The translations under genes and the position numbers were made by a program. A stretch of 30,167 bases of DNA from SBBG01 sp033717875. Its GTDB lineage: Bacteria; Pseudomonadota; Gammaproteobacteria; Ga0077554; Ga007554. The number at the start of each line of letters is the position of its first letter. The first letter of the stretch is position 1. Of the stretch, positions 11,200-17,741 are shown piece by piece. The notes beneath the pieces are model-generated. The model did not search any database. It was not told the DNA's origin and worked only from the letters and a program-made list of their open reading frames with translations. The stretch spans positions 1 to 30,167 of the forward strand of contig JADDKJ010000040.1 in NCBI GenBank assembly GCA_033717875.1. The letters run 5' to 3'.

Positions 11200-13035
11200 T
11201 CATGCCGCGAAAGCGTAACCATGATTGATAACAAGCTGATGACACATTTTTCGTGTACACACGAACTCATCGCCCGCCACGCTGCCCGTTCCGGCGGTGC
11301 CGTTGAAGTATTCCGAAAAGGTTTCGCTGATGTTGTCTATCCTGCCGTTGCCGTTCCGGTCCATCACCAGGATGCCGTCCTGCGGACTCACCCAGCCGGT
11401 CACTTCCTGGCTGCCACCGTCGTTGTCGATGTCGAACAGCACCGGGTTGCTACCGTAATCGGTGAGCTTGACACCGTCACCGTTGAGGTCGAGCACCAGG
11501 GGGTCGATGTTTATAAAAAGGTTCGCGCCGAGGTTGAGGTTGTTCAAGGAACCGAAGAGAATCGGGCGAGACGTGAAGTTGATACCGAATGGATCAGGCG
11601 CAAAGATATCGATGGGACCCTCATCGAACACACCCAGCATGGAGCTGCTGCTCAGGTTACCATTGCCGGGACGCAACCAATCCGTGACGACACCGGACAT
11701 GCCGGTGTTCCAGAGACCGTTGCCGTTAAGAGTGTCCAATGGCATCGATACCCTGGAGTTGGCACCGTAATACGCATACCCCTGAGTCACCCAGCTACCC
11801 ATCTGCTCCACGTTCTCAAGACCCGTCCGCTGGCGATACCGGGGTGGTGAAGGTGGTGACGGTGAGGCGGGTGTTGTCGGGTGGGGCAGCGAGATGCCGG
11901 CGTTGCCGACGGGGATGTTCAGTGAACTGCCGCCCTGGATGACGCTGCCCGCCGTGAGATTGGGGTTGAATTCCAGAAATTTCTGCGGGGTGATGCCCAT
12001 CTTGTCCGCTACACTGGCTACGGTGTCGCCGGGTTGGGCGGTGTAGGTGATCTGGCCGCCGGTCAACTGGTTGGAGGCGTTGTAGTAGCTGGTGTAGACT
12101 TCGCCATTTCCCATCCGCGCCGCTTCCATCGAGCCGATGAATTGACCATTCGCATAATCCACGTATGACACGCGGCTATTGTCGGCTACAATCGTCGTTC
12201 GGACAGCCTCGTCTTGCATCGTGACGGTCATGTCTCCTGTGATCTTGTTGTACTGCATGGAGTATCCGCTTGGGTCGACGAATCTCCAGGTCTGAGCATT
12301 TTCAAATTTGACCCCGCTACCATTCGGCCCGTTGATAACATTCAGGCCAGCGATGTTATAAATGTTTGTCAATCGACGAGCCACGTCTTTCAGGCCATTC
12401 TCCGCCACATTGAACGACCACTTGTTGCGCATGACGAAATTTACCCAGTCGCCACGGTCAAAATTACCTACGATCTGAGCGTCTCCGCCTTTTTCCGTTT
12501 GGATTTTTTCTCCCTTGATGAAGCGGAGTGTGGATCCGTCGGTGGTGCCGGTGGAACCATTTACTCCCTTGATTGAATATTGGTTGTTAAAATCGAGCAG
12601 CAGGACTTGGAGTTCCACATCCGATGCAATTGTCCGCGCCGTGGTCTGATCCTGGGTGTCACCGAGATTCAGTTCGGTGATCAGGTTGTTGAGGAAAGTG
12701 ATGTCTCCATCCAAATGGGTCTCAAAGAACTGGTCAACTTTAACCTTATTGTTCTGTAGCCGCTGGTTGAACGTGGCGAGGTCTGCCGAAGACAAGGGAT
12801 TATTCGATGAGAACTTGGCGATTTCAAGAGCAGAAAACCCTAATTCAGTTCTCAGAAAAGTTTTGGCATCTTCATTGTTTCCCACATCCCATTGCGCCTG
12901 ACCGAAACTGTAGGTACTGTTGCCTGTCGAGAGGATGAACTGATAGGGATTCGCCGGGGCTTCGTTGGCGGCGTACACCTCTTTCAACAATCCCTTGAAA
13001 GCAATTTTTTCCTGCGGGCTGGCGTAAATTGTCAT
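11200..13035 (-). CDS. Lysozyme-like/LysM protein with truncated RTX adaptor (paralogue of the giant RTX protein)
   Basis: 611 residues. Residues 1-240 are unlike the giant protein. They include TYSFGQAQWDVG at 41-52, recalling the SxGxxQxDxG pattern of lysozyme-like muramidases; catalysis is not proven, and Glu20 or Glu25 are candidate acids. A LysM follows at about 325-373, then a short proline-rich linker, then the adaptor almost identical to the giant protein. The RTX body is absent: similarity stops after AGTGSVAGDE and about 25 unrelated residues lead to the stop. ATG at 13035 overlaps the preceding gene by 4 bp (ATGA) and has AGGGAGG upstream, so translation is probably coupled. It may be a complete small effector, an orphan head module, or a decaying copy. 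Confidence 0.8.
   Translation of the reverse strand: MTIYASPQEKIAFKGLLKEVYAANEAPANPYQFILSTGNSTYSFGQAQWDVGNNEDAKTFLRTELGFSALEIAKFSSNNPLSSADLATFNQRLQNNKVKVDQFFETHLDGDITFLNNLITELNLGDTQDQTTARTIASDVELQVLLLDFNNQYSIKGVNGSTGTTDGSTLRFIKGEKIQTEKGGDAQIVGNFDRGDWVNFVMRNKWSFNVAENGLKDVARRLTNIYNIAGLNVINGPNGSGVKFENAQTWRFVDPSGYSMQYNKITGDMTVTMQDEAVRTTIVADNSRVSYVDYANGQFIGSMEAARMGNGEVYTSYYNASNQLTGGQITYTAQPGDTVASVADKMGITPQKFLEFNPNLTAGSVIQGGSSLNIPVGNAGISLPHPTTPASPSPPSPPRYRQRTGLENVEQMGSWVTQGYAYYGANSRVSMPLDTLNGNGLWNTGMSGVVTDWLRPGNGNLSSSSMLGVFDEGPIDIFAPDPFGINFTSRPILFGSLNNLNLGANLFINIDPLVLDLNGDGVKLTDYGSNPVLFDIDNDGGSQEVTGWVSPQDGILVMDRNGNGRIDNISETFSEYFNGTAGTGSVAGDEFVCTRKMCHQLVINHGYAFAA
11360..11832 (-). repeat. Copy B of the 473-bp shared adaptor
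   Basis: 472 of 473 positions match copy A at 9296-9768. Just beyond, copy B has one extra g at 11833. On the other side (11283-11359 versus 8990-9066) there are about ten differences in under 80 bp. The sharp change in identity points to a gene-conversion tract or a recent recombination. Confidence 0.9.
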
Positions 13036-14264
13036 TGTTCAATCCTCCCTTGGTTGGTACTTTGTGATTGGTAGTAGTGCATGACCTCCTCATCGGGCAG
13101 CCGTGCTTCCTCATTCATTTCCAGATCAAGAAGCTTCAAAACTTGCCGGAATTCGGCCGGTTTCAAGCGGAATCCATATTCCTCCAGCAGCCGCACCATC
13201 TTAATGGTGGGCGCCCGCGCGAACAGGTAAAGGCGCGTATTTTTGCCCGTTGTGATGCCAACCTTAAGGATGCGCCGCGCCAAGGCTTCGTCGCCCAGCC
13301 ACATGATGAGGGAAAAATCGTTCCAAGCCGATCTTCTCGCGTCAACGATACCGATTCTCGCTTTCGCATAAGCCAGATCAATACCGTCCTCCGTCCATAG
13401 CGTGGTACGTAGGCCATCATCCAGCAACAGGTTGATCTGGTGGATGGCCTGGGCTTCGTTGATACAGCCCCGATCAATTAAATCGGGTAATATCCCTATG
13501 TAAGCAGACAAGCTAATATAGGGAGGTGGATCTATGTCCGATGGATTGCCGCGATTCAGATCCACACGATTAAGCACAGCGAGGGTCAGTTTTTCTAATT
13601 TGGAACCCGTGTAGCTCGTTGTACACGAGAAATAATATTCCGGTGGATTTTCGGTCGTCGCATACACCGGCACCATAACAATCCCATCCAGTATGCGCAT
13701 TCCCCAAATCTGTGGATTTCCCCCCACCGTCTCGATCTGCCGCTGCGCCCCATCAAAACGCTGAGCCTTGAGCATGCCGCGCAGGCATTCATAGATGAAG
13801 ATGTTTTTGGTGGTGTCCCAGTCGAACTTGCCGGGAATCTTGTCGACCAGCGCCTGCGCCTCGTGGGCGCAATCCACTTCCCCCGCCTGAGCCTTGGCGA
13901 TGAAGGCATTCCCTCTGCCCTCCTTTTCCTCAGAACTAAATACCGCCGGAATCGCCAAAACAGCAAGGCGCGCCTTGTACGCTTCCGCCAGGCACGCGAT
14001 TGTCGGGCAGCCGTTGCGGGTATATTTCAGCCAGATGATCTGCTCTTTCTTTAACCACATTTTGTCGGTGGCCGAGACCAGGGCATTCTTATATGCCCGC
14101 GCCAGATCGTCATCAAGCCTGGAAAGCCCGGCGTCCTGGCAGATCATTTTTTCCACCTTGGTGGCGGCCTTGGCACAGTCAAAACCAGCCGCCCAGGATT
14201 GGGGACCCACTACGATTTGAAGTATGCCAAACAGACAGAAACGCGCAATCCACTTCGATATCAT
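13032..14264 (-). CDS. Exported protein with LprI-type lysozyme-inhibitor (DUF1311) domain
   Basis: 410 residues from the ATG at 14264, preceded by AAGGGGTGA. The longer frame to 14372 adds a low-complexity charged leader and is unlikely. A signal peptide spans residues 1-25 (cleavage near SWA-A). The mature start, FDCAKAATKVEKMIC followed by LSRLDDDLARAY and later WLKYTRNGC, has the cysteine spacing of the LprI N-terminal domain (PF07007 type, to about residue 105). LprI proteins inhibit lysozyme in the envelope. The remaining 300 residues are unrecognised. The stop overlaps the start of the lysozyme-like gene by 4 bp. An envelope lysozyme inhibitor coupled to a lysozyme-like protein fits an immunity role, which is inference. 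Confidence 0.75.
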   Translation of the reverse strand: MISKWIARFCLFGILQIVVGPQSWAAGFDCAKAATKVEKMICQDAGLSRLDDDLARAYKNALVSATDKMWLKKEQIIWLKYTRNGCPTIACLAEAYKARLAVLAIPAVFSSEEKEGRGNAFIAKAQAGEVDCAHEAQALVDKIPGKFDWDTTKNIFIYECLRGMLKAQRFDGAQRQIETVGGNPQIWGMRILDGIVMVPVYATTENPPEYYFSCTTSYTGSKLEKLTLAVLNRVDLNRGNPSDIDPPPYISLSAYIGILPDLIDRGCINEAQAIHQINLLLDDGLRTTLWTEDGIDLAYAKARIGIVDARRSAWNDFSLIMWLGDEALARRILKVGITTGKNTRLYLFARAPTIKMVRLLEEYGFRLKPAEFRQVLKLLDLEMNEEARLPDEEVMHYYQSQSTNQGRIEQ

Positions 14265-14416
14265 GCCGACATCACCCCTTCCATCTTTCTCGCGTCGCCG
14301 CCGTATTCCATAATTTCTTCCATCGCGATCCCGCTTTTCATCAAACACACGCCCGCCGCAAACTCCATTCACCTGCGCGCTTTCCCCCGGAAAATATCAG
14401 AGGTGTTCCGGTCTGT

Positions 14417-14438
14417 ATATAGCCCGTTCGAGCTATAT
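14417..14438. promoter_or_regulatory. Inverted repeat upstream of the effector operon, possible LuxR-type operator
   Basis: Arms ATATAGC and GCTATAT with an 8-base spacer, 22 bp in total, about 150 bp upstream of the LprI-domain gene. LuxR-family regulators commonly bind dyads of this size, and an EpsA-like LuxR gene lies 300 bp away. There is no direct evidence that it binds here. Confidence 0.3.
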
Positions 14439-14543
14439 CATCACCAACACCATGATCATTTTTTGTTTTCAATCCCGAATATTTTGATCAATTTTTAGAA
14501 CTTTCTTGGACACCTCCTGCCATGGCTTTTATCACCATTTTTG

Positions 14544-14566
14544 AAAAAGGCCTCGCTGAGGCTTTT
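14544..14566. terminator. Bidirectional-looking hairpin terminator after the EpsA-like gene
   Basis: Stem GCCTC and GAGGC with loop gct, flanked by A5 on one side and T4 on the other. Read on the minus strand it follows the regulator gene by about 180 bp and ends in a T run. It should separate that gene from the effector operon. Confidence 0.6.
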
Positions 14567-14742
14567 GAGGCTAAGCACCCGAAAGGATGGCGATGAAATA
14601 TCGGGATTTGACATCCACCACTGTGGTATCGGGAAACGCCAATTGCCGACAGTTCACTTGCTGATGGGATCTTTGCCCAGCGGGGAGGGAGTATGGGGTT
14701 TGAGGTGGGGGACTGGGGTATGGCCGTTGACGCCATCCCTTT

Positions 14743-15540
14743 TCAATCCAGCCGCAACTCTATCGCCTTGAAAACCGCTTCGGCACGGTTGCTGGCTCGC
14801 AACTTCACCAGCAGGGCACGCACCTGGTTCTTTACCGTATATTCACTCAGCGACAGGATCCGGGCGATTTCCCCGTTGGTCTTTCCTTTCCGAATCCAGC
14901 GCAGGATCTCCCTTTCGCGGGGAGAGAGGTGCGCACCTATGAGGCGATCGGTGTTATTGAATGGCTCGATCTTCTCCAGCACGCGCTTGAGTGTTACATG
15001 CATGTGCGGCATCAGGATCTCCAGCGATCGGGCATGGTGTCGGCCCAGGGGCTCCGGGATACAGGAAAAACTAAAATAGCTGGTTACCAGACTGTCGAGA
15101 TCGCGCATTCCATGAGCGGCAACGTTGCGCAACTGATATTTATTGAAGATGGACAACCATTCATGGAAATCCATTCCGCCGGGTAAAGAGTCTTGTGCCG
15201 CGGAACATGAAGTTGACTCGAATAGCTGCGGCTTCTGCTCCCGGCACCAATTGGCCATGACAGGGCTTAGCACATAACCATCTGGTCGACGGATTTCATC
15301 CAGATACCGCCATGGAAAATTATGGCACAGCAGTTTTTGCAACCGAACACCGCCTTGGTAGACTTGGCCAATGCCGCACGCCAGAACTTTATGTGGCAGG
15401 AGGGGTTGAAGTTCGTTCTGGGTCCACAACAAAAATTGCTGCGGCGTCTGGATTTCTAATGTAGCCTCGACTGCGGATAGGAGAGCAGAGCGATCAATAG
15501 CGGTTTGCGAACCCGATTCACAATTCATGATCGAAGACAT
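14743..15540 (-). CDS. epsA: LuxR-family transcriptional regulator, EpsA-like
   Basis: 265 residues from ATG 15540, with GAGGGGG upstream; a GTG six bases earlier is an alternative start. The C-terminus (205-261) is a classic LuxR helix-turn-helix: LSPREREILRWIRKGKTNGE then IARILSLSEYTVKNQV. The N-terminal 190 residues have no receiver or obvious autoinducer domain. The segment QFLLWTQNELQPLLPHKVLA at residues 36-55 resembles EpsA regulators linked to exosortase/EPS loci. The family call is moderate; no eps genes lie in this window. It is co-oriented with the effector operon but separated from it by a hairpin terminator, and a LuxR-box-like dyad lies between them. Confidence 0.8.
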   Translation of the reverse strand: MSSIMNCESGSQTAIDRSALLSAVEATLEIQTPQQFLLWTQNELQPLLPHKVLACGIGQVYQGGVRLQKLLCHNFPWRYLDEIRRPDGYVLSPVMANWCREQKPQLFESTSCSAAQDSLPGGMDFHEWLSIFNKYQLRNVAAHGMRDLDSLVTSYFSFSCIPEPLGRHHARSLEILMPHMHVTLKRVLEKIEPFNNTDRLIGAHLSPREREILRWIRKGKTNGEIARILSLSEYTVKNQVRALLVKLRASNRAEAVFKAIELRLD

Positions 15541-16081
15541 ATCCACCCCCTCTGTTCTATTTTTGAAAAAATCGGGCGAGAAACCGGGAAATCCTTTTTA
15601 ACCCTGAGTGGACATGATTACGCGATAGCCGGAGCCGCCAAGGATAAATCGAACCCTCCCCGGCCGGAGGTTGAAAACCGATAAATGTCCGGAGCCGGAG
15701 TCATATAAATCACAGGATACACTCTGAGCGTGAAAGGCGGATGACCAATTCTTGCCAAAAACGGCTCAGCCTCATGCGGTAATATCCCAAAACAGTGAAA
15801 AAAGAATCGGCGAGCGACGCATTTCGAACCCTGCCAGGAAGCATCATGCCACCGCCCCTGCGAGGTTGCGAGGTTGCGAGGTTGCGAGGTTGCGAGGTTG
15901 CGAGGTTGCGAGGTTGCGAGGTTGCGAGGTTGCGAGGTTGCGAGGTTGCGAGGTTGCGAGGTTGCGAGGTTGCGAGGTTTATTTTCACTATTTATTACCC
16001 CCTGGTTTTTTTCAAAAACTACCATGGCCTAACAATCATGTCAATAATGAAAACGCCGTGTGGTCTCTAAATTAATCAGCT
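15541..16081. other. Non-coding stretch containing an 8-bp tandem array
   Basis: No credible gene. The apparent frames on both strands exist only because the 8-bp repeat has no stop codon in any frame. The 5' part (15541-15620) probably carries the regulator promoter. The rest is the tandem array and AT-rich sequence up to the REP element. Confidence 0.65.
15859..15978. repeat. Perfect tandem repeat, 15 copies of TGCGAGGT
   Basis: 120 bp of uninterrupted 8-bp units with no mismatch. The array is upstream of the EpsA-like gene, about 320 bp from its start. Perfect short arrays of this length are prone to slipped-strand copy-number change. Confidence 0.95.
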
Positions 16082-16116
16082 CGGTAGGTTGGGCTGAATG
16101 AAATGAAGCCCAACAT
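16082..16116. repeat. REP palindrome, left copy flanking the RAYT gene
   Basis: 35-bp element with a GTTGGGCT / AGCCCAAC-type stem. It is the exact reverse complement of the copy at 16669-16703. The motif GTAGGTTGGGCTGA is typical of REP elements in gammaproteobacteria. Confidence 0.85.
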
Positions 16117-16117
16117 T

Positions 16118-16648
16118 TCACCGCTCACCATAACCACCCATCCCATCACCCATTTGCCCACCCCAATCCGCTGTCACCATTCCCCGCTCAATGTATCCGT
16201 ACAACGTTGAATAAGGCCAATCCACAGGACGGACAGCCCAGCCATGTTTGACGGGATTGAAATGGATGTAATCAACGTGCCGCGCGAGATCAATTTCGTC
16301 CCGGATTTGATGTTCCCAATACCGCCGCTGCCAGATGCCGCGTTCACGCTTGGCTTTGCGGCTGGCGCGGATGTGCTCGCCTTTTGCCAGCCGCCGCGAA
16401 AACCCCGCTTTGATCAGCGACCAGCGCAGCGGATAATCGGCATCACCCGGCAGCAAGCGCCATATCGCGTGCAGATGTTCGGGTAACACGACCATTGCCA
16501 GATTGGATAACGGATGCGCGTCTTTCACCGTTTTCATGGCCGCACGCAATTCATCGATATACCGAACCAACACATCGGAGCGGCCTTCGGCCAGGTTTAC
16601 GGTGAAAAAATATGTTCCTCCCGCCGCATCGGCACGCCGATAACGCAT
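16118..16648 (-). CDS. REP-associated tyrosine transposase (RAYT, Y1_Tnp family)
   Basis: 176 residues. RAYTs are single-copy HUH-type endonucleases related to IS200/IS605 transposases that process REP palindromes. Visible signatures are the HUH-like VVLPEHLHAIW (His58, His60), WQRRYWEHQIRDEIDL, and YIHFNPVKHGW with the probable catalytic Tyr127. Length and motif order fit the family. The gene sits between two perfect inverted REP copies, with only one base between the left copy and the stop codon, making a complete REP-RAYT unit. No frameshift is seen, so it is probably functional. Confidence 0.93.
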   Translation of the reverse strand: MRYRRADAAGGTYFFTVNLAEGRSDVLVRYIDELRAAMKTVKDAHPLSNLAMVVLPEHLHAIWRLLPGDADYPLRWSLIKAGFSRRLAKGEHIRASRKAKRERGIWQRRYWEHQIRDEIDLARHVDYIHFNPVKHGWAVRPVDWPYSTLYGYIERGMVTADWGGQMGDGMGGYGER

Positions 16649-16668
16649 CTATTCAACCACCACGATTT

Positions 16669-16703
16669 ATGTTGGGCTTCATTTCATTCAGCCCAACCTA
16701 CCG
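16669..16703. repeat. REP palindrome, right copy flanking the RAYT gene
   Basis: Exact inverted copy of 16082-16116. Each copy can fold on its own through an 8-9 bp GTTGGGCT stem. It lies 20 bp upstream of the RAYT start, so it may also affect expression of that gene. Confidence 0.85.
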
Positions 16704-16799
16704 CGCTCATTCAAAGTACATATGTTAATTCTACGCCCAGTTTCTTGTGCGAGTCTGTTGCCCGCTGACACCCCCTGCGCGGCGCACAAGTGTTATTGC

Positions 16800-17198
16800 T
16801 CATGACAACAGGCGCGCGGCTTTACCCTGGGCTCGCAGCATGGAGACCGCTTTTTTGTCGAAGGAGAGAAATTCTTCGGCGCCTAACCAATTCCCTTCAT
16901 AGGCGATAATGCCATCGGCAAAATCGCCGCCGGCCGTCAGGATAGACAGCCCCGCTTCGACCGCGGGCCGGTTCATGACGACATTGGCACAGCCCATCAA
17001 ACGATGAATCGCTTCTGCAATATCGGCAGCGGCTATCTTATAGCCACGGTCGAGAACCCAAACAAACTCACAGAGCACCGGTAAGGGCACGGCAACCAAC
17101 GCCGCATCCTGCAAGGCTTTGGCCGCCTGACGAGACTGATGCTGATCATCCTGGACGGCTGCCCTCACCAGCACATTGGTGTCGGCCGTTACCTTCAT
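16800..17198 (-). CDS. vapC: PIN-domain ribonuclease toxin, VapC-like
   Basis: 132 residues from ATG 17198. PIN domains are metal-dependent ribonucleases with four acidic residues; here Asp6 (TADTNVL), Glu44 (LCEFVWVL), Asp95 (DFADGIIAY) and Asp114 (LSFDKKA) fit. Length is normal for a type II toxin. The start overlaps the stop of the upstream AbrB-type gene by 4 bp, the usual arrangement of an antitoxin-toxin pair. All catalytic positions are intact, so the toxin should be active if not neutralised. Confidence 0.92.
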   Translation of the reverse strand: MKVTADTNVLVRAAVQDDQHQSRQAAKALQDAALVAVPLPVLCEFVWVLDRGYKIAAADIAEAIHRLMGCANVVMNRPAVEAGLSILTAGGDFADGIIAYEGNWLGAEEFLSFDKKAVSMLRAQGKAARLLS

Positions 17199-17458
17199 TT
17201 TTTGGCGACCTTTTCTCCCGCCCACCCTCGCGCCGCGATCTCATCTATTTCCGCCAATGTGAGCGCCGCCTTCTTTTTCTGGGAAAGACAGCCAATAAAG
17301 CCTGAAATCATCCCCTTTTGTCCGGCGGCTTTTACTTCGATCCGGCCATCTGGCAATTTGTCGATCTCGATTTTTTGACCCGGACCGACACCAAGATGGT
17401 TGAGCAGGTCTTGCTTCAAAGTAACCTGACCCTTGGCGGTGATGGTGAGCGTGGACAC
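17195..17458 (-). CDS. vapB: AbrB/MazE-fold antitoxin partner of the VapC-like toxin
   Basis: 87 residues from GTG 17458, chosen because AAGGAG lies eight bases upstream. The longer ATG frame from 17497 would place that ribosome site inside the gene. The N-terminus STLTITAKGQVTLKQDLLNH is the swapped-hairpin AbrB DNA-binding motif. The C-terminal 30 residues are lysine-rich and probably wrap the toxin. Antitoxins of this type usually repress their own promoter, which would lie in 17459-17510. Confidence 0.88.
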   Translation of the reverse strand: MSTLTITAKGQVTLKQDLLNHLGVGPGQKIEIDKLPDGRIEVKAAGQKGMISGFIGCLSQKKKAALTLAEIDEIAARGWAGEKVAKK

Positions 17459-17622
17459 TGTGTTATCTCCTTTGCAGAAAGGTTTTTGTAAGGCCATTAT
17501 GCCTTACTTTCAAGTCAAGATCACCCTAAAGGCGATGTATTTGCCCGCCGGGTTACTAACATGACGCCTGCTGCGGCGCTGCAAAACGCTGTGGCAAGGC
17601 GCCGCCCGCTCAGAGGCTCAGC

Positions 17623-17692
17623 ATGCGTCAAAACCCCTGTGACACGGCACTAGCTTGCTAGCTTGGGTGTATACACCGTTGAGCTGACGCAT
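17623..17692. repeat. Nested inverted repeats between vapB and ubiD
   Basis: ATGCGTCA at 17623-17630 is matched by TGACGCAT at 17685-17692. A perfect 12-bp palindrome, GGTGTATACACC, sits between them (17666-17677). The surrounding 283 bp (17459-17741) carry no gene. This could be an operator, a terminator for ubiD, or a relic of a mobile element. Confidence 0.4.
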
Positions 17693-17741
17693 TCCCTTGG
17701 ACAAATTGCCGTCAGGTGTCTGAAGCCGTGTGGCCTCTGGA

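Larger units (their letters stand above)
14265..14742. other. Non-coding stretch between regulator and effector operon
   Basis: 478 bp with no credible gene. It holds the hairpin at 14544-14566 and the dyad at 14417-14438, and presumably the promoter of the leftward operon in the AT-rich part 14400-14520. Small frames here lack ribosome sites and family resemblance. Confidence 0.6.

Noticed and set aside
15859..15978. CRISPR-like array
   Set aside because: Units are 8 bp and contiguous, without spacers; it is a simple tandem repeat.
15710..16070. Proteins made of LRGCEVAR or NLATSQPR repeats
   Set aside because: They merely translate the 8-bp tandem array, which has no stop in any frame; there is no support outside the array.
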